Of a stretch of DNA of 7,777 nucleotides, positions 6,556 through 7,777 are shown one piece after another. The notes below the pieces were generated by a model. That model worked only from the letters and a program-made list of their open reading frames with translations, was not told the origin of the DNA and searched no databases. Made by a program: the position numbers and the translations under genes. Source of the stretch: Omnitrophica WOR_2 bacterium RBG_13_41_10 (GTDB taxonomy: Bacteria > Omnitrophota > Gorgyraeia > Gygaellales > Profunditerraquicolaceae); the NCBI GenBank assembly GCA_001805465.1, contig MHGH01000021.1, forward strand, positions 47,178-54,954, given 5' to 3'. Every line of letters starts with the position of its first letter. Position 1 is the stretch's first letter.

Positions 6556-6636
6556 TTATCCTAAGCAGGGCTTTCTGCCTTTATTCGCTCTTTTGGAACG
6601 CCAATTTAATTTTCCTCTACGTTTACGTTTTCCCAT
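6556..6636 (-). CDS. 26-residue highly basic protein, Thx-like (putative ribosome-associated)
   Basis: A very short gene, ATG to TAA, encoding 26 residues of which 12 are Lys or Arg. It begins MGKRKRRGKLNWR and continues with SKRANKGRKP and a C-terminal CLG. The layout MGK...RRGK...WR...K.GR.P resembles bacterial ribosomal protein bTHX, which is about 26 residues and starts MGK with RRGK-WR. That comparison is from memory and the match is short. The reading frame sits 24 nt before the EF-Tu-domain-2-like gene, itself translation-related, in the same direction. No Shine-Dalgarno is visible before ATG 6636; AAAAAAA precedes it. An in-frame GTG at 6651 would add five residues but lies in a stem-loop arm. 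It could instead belong to another family of tiny basic proteins, such as the AURKAIP1/COX24-like group. Coding is likely; function is tentative. Confidence 0.7.
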   Translation of the reverse strand: MGKRKRRGKLNWRSKRANKGRKPCLG

Positions 6637-6647
6637 TTTTTTAATGA

Positions 6648-6702
6648 GCACATAACTTATGGAGCAATAGATTTAATCTGCTCCGACATAAGTTATCTGT
6701 GC
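6648..6702 (-). repeat. Stem-loop 3, 19-bp interrupted stem just before the 26-residue gene
   Basis: Arms 6648-6666 and 6679-6702 pair as GCACA/TAACTTATG/GAGCA with bulges of 2 and 3 nt on one side and a 12-nt loop. It ends 11 nt before ATG 6636, close enough to affect ribosome access to that start. Confidence 0.65.
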
Positions 6703-6708
6703 GAATTA

Positions 6709-6746
6709 ATCCCCCCTACTTTCTTACGAAAGCAAGAAGGGGGGAT
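6709..6746 (-). repeat. Stem-loop 2, C6/G6 stem
   Basis: ATCCCCCC pairs with GGGGGGAT (8 bp, very stable). Inside, two alternative small stems are possible: CTTTC with GAAAG around a 4-nt loop, or TTCTT with AAGAA around an 8-nt loop. They are mutually exclusive. Confidence 0.65.
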
Positions 6747-6753
6747 AAGTTCA

Positions 6754-6793
6754 GCCACACAATTTATGTTCATTTCATTCCATAAATTGTGGC
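6754..6793 (-). repeat. Stem-loop 1, directly after the CsgG-like stop
   Basis: Arms 6754-6768 and 6781-6793 pair as GCCAC..AATTTATG with CATAAATTGTGGC: 13 bp with a 2-nt bulge and a 12-nt loop. It begins 5 nt beyond the stop codon. There is no T-tract after it on the minus strand, so it is a poor intrinsic terminator but could protect the mRNA 3' end. Confidence 0.65.
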
Positions 6794-6798
6794 TTCAC

Positions 6799-7551
6799 TT
6801 AGTATTTGTAATATTTTCTTGGTACGGCCCCGGATATATAACGCGTTGCCTCAATAATACAGATACGGATGGCTTTATCCATCGGGGTATTAGCATAATC
6901 CGATAATTTCGGGCTTAAAATCCATTCACTATAAGGGGCGGTCATAATGGCGCCGCTAATATCTGAAGCTTGGCCTTGGATACGGCTGGCTGCGATTGTT
7001 TCAGAAGAAGCAATATCTATAATACGGATATCCAGCGTAATATTAGCCTTGTTATTTGTGCGTGCACCTAAGAGGGCATTCAAAATACCGCCGCTACCGC
7101 CGCCTCCGCCTACCCCTGCGGCCCCGCCGGAAGGCCGAGGCTGGAATTCACTAATTGTAAGATTGACCAGCAAATCTGCGGGTTTGGTTTTGGCCTTCTC
7201 AACCTTAGTGCCGCCGGAAGGGGTATTTAAATTATTTAATTCCTGCTCTTGCATAGCCGTACTTAACTCTTGGTGCTCAACAATGATAAAACGGTTGCTC
7301 TTGGTTAACGCGTTTGTCAGGATATCGCCTAAGGCGACACCTGTTTCACTATTGGCCTTGGCAGTTTTAATTTCAAAGCCAGAAACAACAATTTTTGCCT
7401 TTGGGCCAGAATAAGCCGGCAAAGTCAATACCAGAACATTGCCCTCGATACGGGAAGGCCCTTTAAAAAAAGAACTTAAACGGGTGCAACCTGCCAACCC
7501 TAAAATTAACAGCCCATACCCTAAGCCTATAAATATTCTTTTTATCCTCAA
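6799..7551 (-). CDS. CsgG-family lipoprotein
   Basis: A 250-residue lipoprotein from TTG 7551. Residues 2-21 form a lipoprotein signal (basic RIKR, a hydrophobic core, lipobox LAGC with Cys22), so the protein should be anchored in the outer membrane or periplasm. The mature part matches the CsgG family: KIVVSGFEIKTA (52-63), GVALGDILTNALTKSNRFII (71-90), VEHQELSTAMQEQEL (91-105), then ADLLVNLTISEF (125-136), and a C-terminal helix with AIRICIIEATRYI. CsgG proteins form curli-secretion pores, but many relatives of unknown function share the fold. A Gly-rich insert (142-155, GGAAGVGGGGGSGG) replaces part of the usual sheet. No CsgA, E or F neighbours are seen. A longer frame from TTG 7641 exists. 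I reject it because a strong promoter lies inside that extension and it would place a second hydrophobic segment before the true signal. TTG 7551 has GAAGAGG just upstream, at tight spacing. Confidence 0.82.
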   Translation of the reverse strand: MRIKRIFIGLGYGLLILGLAGCTRLSSFFKGPSRIEGNVLVLTLPAYSGPKAKIVVSGFEIKTAKANSETGVALGDILTNALTKSNRFIIVEHQELSTAMQEQELNNLNTPSGGTKVEKAKTKPADLLVNLTISEFQPRPSGGAAGVGGGGGSGGILNALLGARTNNKANITLDIRIIDIASSETIAASRIQGQASDISGAIMTAPYSEWILSPKLSDYANTPMDKAIRICIIEATRYISGAVPRKYYKY

Positions 7552-7591
7552 ATGCCTCTTCTTTTGTAAAAACAGGTACTGCTTTAATACT

Positions 7592-7620
7592 ATTATAAAA
7601 CCACATGCCACCAGAGTCAA
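7592..7620 (-). promoter_or_regulatory. Sigma-70-type promoter for the CsgG-like gene
   Basis: TTGACT (7615-7620) and TATAAT (7592-7597) are separated by exactly 17 nt on the minus strand, a near-consensus housekeeping promoter. Transcription should begin near 7585, giving a leader of about 33 nt before TTG 7551. It may drive the whole downstream gene series, because no equally good promoter was found between 6798 and 1. Confidence 0.8.
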
Positions 7621-7623
7621 GCT

Positions 7624-7644
7624 AAAAGGGGCCTTTTTCAAGGC
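7624..7644 (-). terminator. Weak intrinsic terminator of the upstream gene
   Basis: GCCTT-GAAA-AAGGC forms a 5-bp GNRA-looped hairpin, followed by CCC and TTTT. It lies 7 nt after the stop of the partial gene and just before the CsgG promoter, a sensible terminator-promoter order. The stem is short and the T-run only four, so termination may be partial. Confidence 0.4.
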
Positions 7645-7650
7645 TCTTGT

Positions 7651-7777
7651 TTATAAAATATCGCCAAGTTCGCTAAGTTTATTGATAATACGGTATGGTT
7701 TTTCTTTTTTTATTTCAAGAGGGCTACTTGACCCGGTAGTAACAATCACTGTTTTTATCTTTGAGCGCCTACCTGCC
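7651..7777 (-). CDS. 3' end of an unrecognised gene (41 residues, runs off the right edge)
   Basis: Only one minus-strand frame is open to the window edge; it ends in TAA at 7651-7653. The 41 visible residues start AGRRSKIKTVIVTTGSSSPL and finish with NKLSELGDIL. A beta-strand-like KTVIVTT followed by GSSSPLEIKKEKPYRI suggests the last part of a soluble alpha/beta enzyme. I do not recognise the family and assign no function. The gene probably belongs to a separate transcription unit, since a weak terminator and a strong promoter follow it. Confidence 0.65.
   Translation of the reverse strand, partial: AGRRSKIKTVIVTTGSSSPLEIKKEKPYRIINKLSELGDIL

Larger units (their letters stand above)
6637..6798. 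other. Structured intergenic region with three consecutive stem-loops
   Basis: These 162 nt separate the CsgG-like stop from the 26-residue gene. I see no gene, tRNA or convincing promoter here. Instead three imperfect inverted repeats follow one another (6648-6702, 6709-6746, 6754-6793), with only 6 and 7 nt between them. None is followed by a proper U-tract in the direction of transcription. The segment could be a structured 5' leader of the small-protein genes, an RNA-stabilising or processing element, or remnants of palindromic repeat elements. Confidence 0.6.

Noticed and set aside
6648..6702. Stem-loop 3 as an intrinsic terminator
   Set aside because: On the minus strand it is followed by TCATTAAAAAAA rather than a T-run. 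The T-run on the plus strand lies before the hairpin, not after it in the plus direction, and no plus-strand gene ends here.
6637..6798. A CRISPR array or tRNA in the hairpin region
   Set aside because: The three inverted repeats differ in sequence, there are no direct repeats with spacers, and no cloverleaf or CCA-adjacent acceptor stem can be drawn.
6947..7414. A 155-codon open frame on the plus strand opposite the CsgG-like gene
   Set aside because: It is the mirror of the glycine-rich region (giving a poly-Pro run), has no family resemblance and lies fully antisense to a gene with clear CsgG motifs.
7552..7641. A 30-residue N-terminal extension of the CsgG-like protein from TTG 7641
   Set aside because: It contains a near-perfect promoter, overlaps a probable terminator and would put a second hydrophobic segment before the lipoprotein signal.
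1..7777. Mobile element or recent horizontal transfer signs
   Set aside because: No transposase, integrase, terminal repeats or attachment-site duplications were found, and all genes share strand and general base use.

Overview
The window looks like part of a bacterial chromosome of modest GC content, probably from a diderm. It encodes a CsgG-type lipoprotein and a signal-peptide-bearing beta-barrel protein. An archaeal-type (His) thiazole synthase, an AmrS-type radical SAM enzyme and a stand-alone EF-Tu-domain-2-like protein fit an anaerobic or deep-branching lineage such as Omnitrophota. That placement is an inference from gene content, not a measured assignment. Every supported gene lies on the minus strand, so transcription runs from the high coordinates to the low ones.

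At the right edge (7651-7777) is the 3' end of an unrecognised gene. A weak hairpin-plus-T terminator and an excellent sigma-70-type promoter follow it (TTGACT, 17 nt, TATAAT). The promoter lies inside the longest version of the next reading frame. The CsgG-like lipoprotein therefore most likely starts at TTG 7551 rather than TTG 7641. After its stop comes a 162-nt stretch (6637-6798) with three consecutive imperfect stem-loops. A 26-residue, very basic protein (6556-6636) resembling bacterial ribosomal protein Thx comes next, followed by an 84-residue EF-Tu-domain-2-like protein.

From about 6636 to 1 the genes are closely packed, with overlaps or gaps of at most 57 nt, no convincing terminator and no internal promoter that I could find. 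This is probably one long transcription unit. In order it encodes a beta-barrel outer-membrane protein, a NiCoT/NicO-like membrane protein (HX4DH motif), a LIV-1-like ZIP transporter, a ThiI/MnmA-like PP-loop enzyme, an AmrS-like radical SAM enzyme, a GufA-like ZIP transporter, a nicotinamidase, and the first 201 residues of Thi4 thiazole synthase, which runs off the left edge.

Two themes link these genes. The first is divalent metal handling: three membrane transporters of different families and one beta-barrel sit beside metal-dependent enzymes. The second is NAD and thiamin chemistry. Thi4 consumes NAD and releases nicotinamide, and the overlapping upstream gene encodes the enzyme that converts nicotinamide to nicotinate. 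The His-type Thi4 also needs Fe(II) and sulfide. ZIP, nicotinamidase and Thi4 in immediate succession thus form a plausible metal-supplied, nicotinamide-recycling thiazole module, which is the most interesting functional proposal here.
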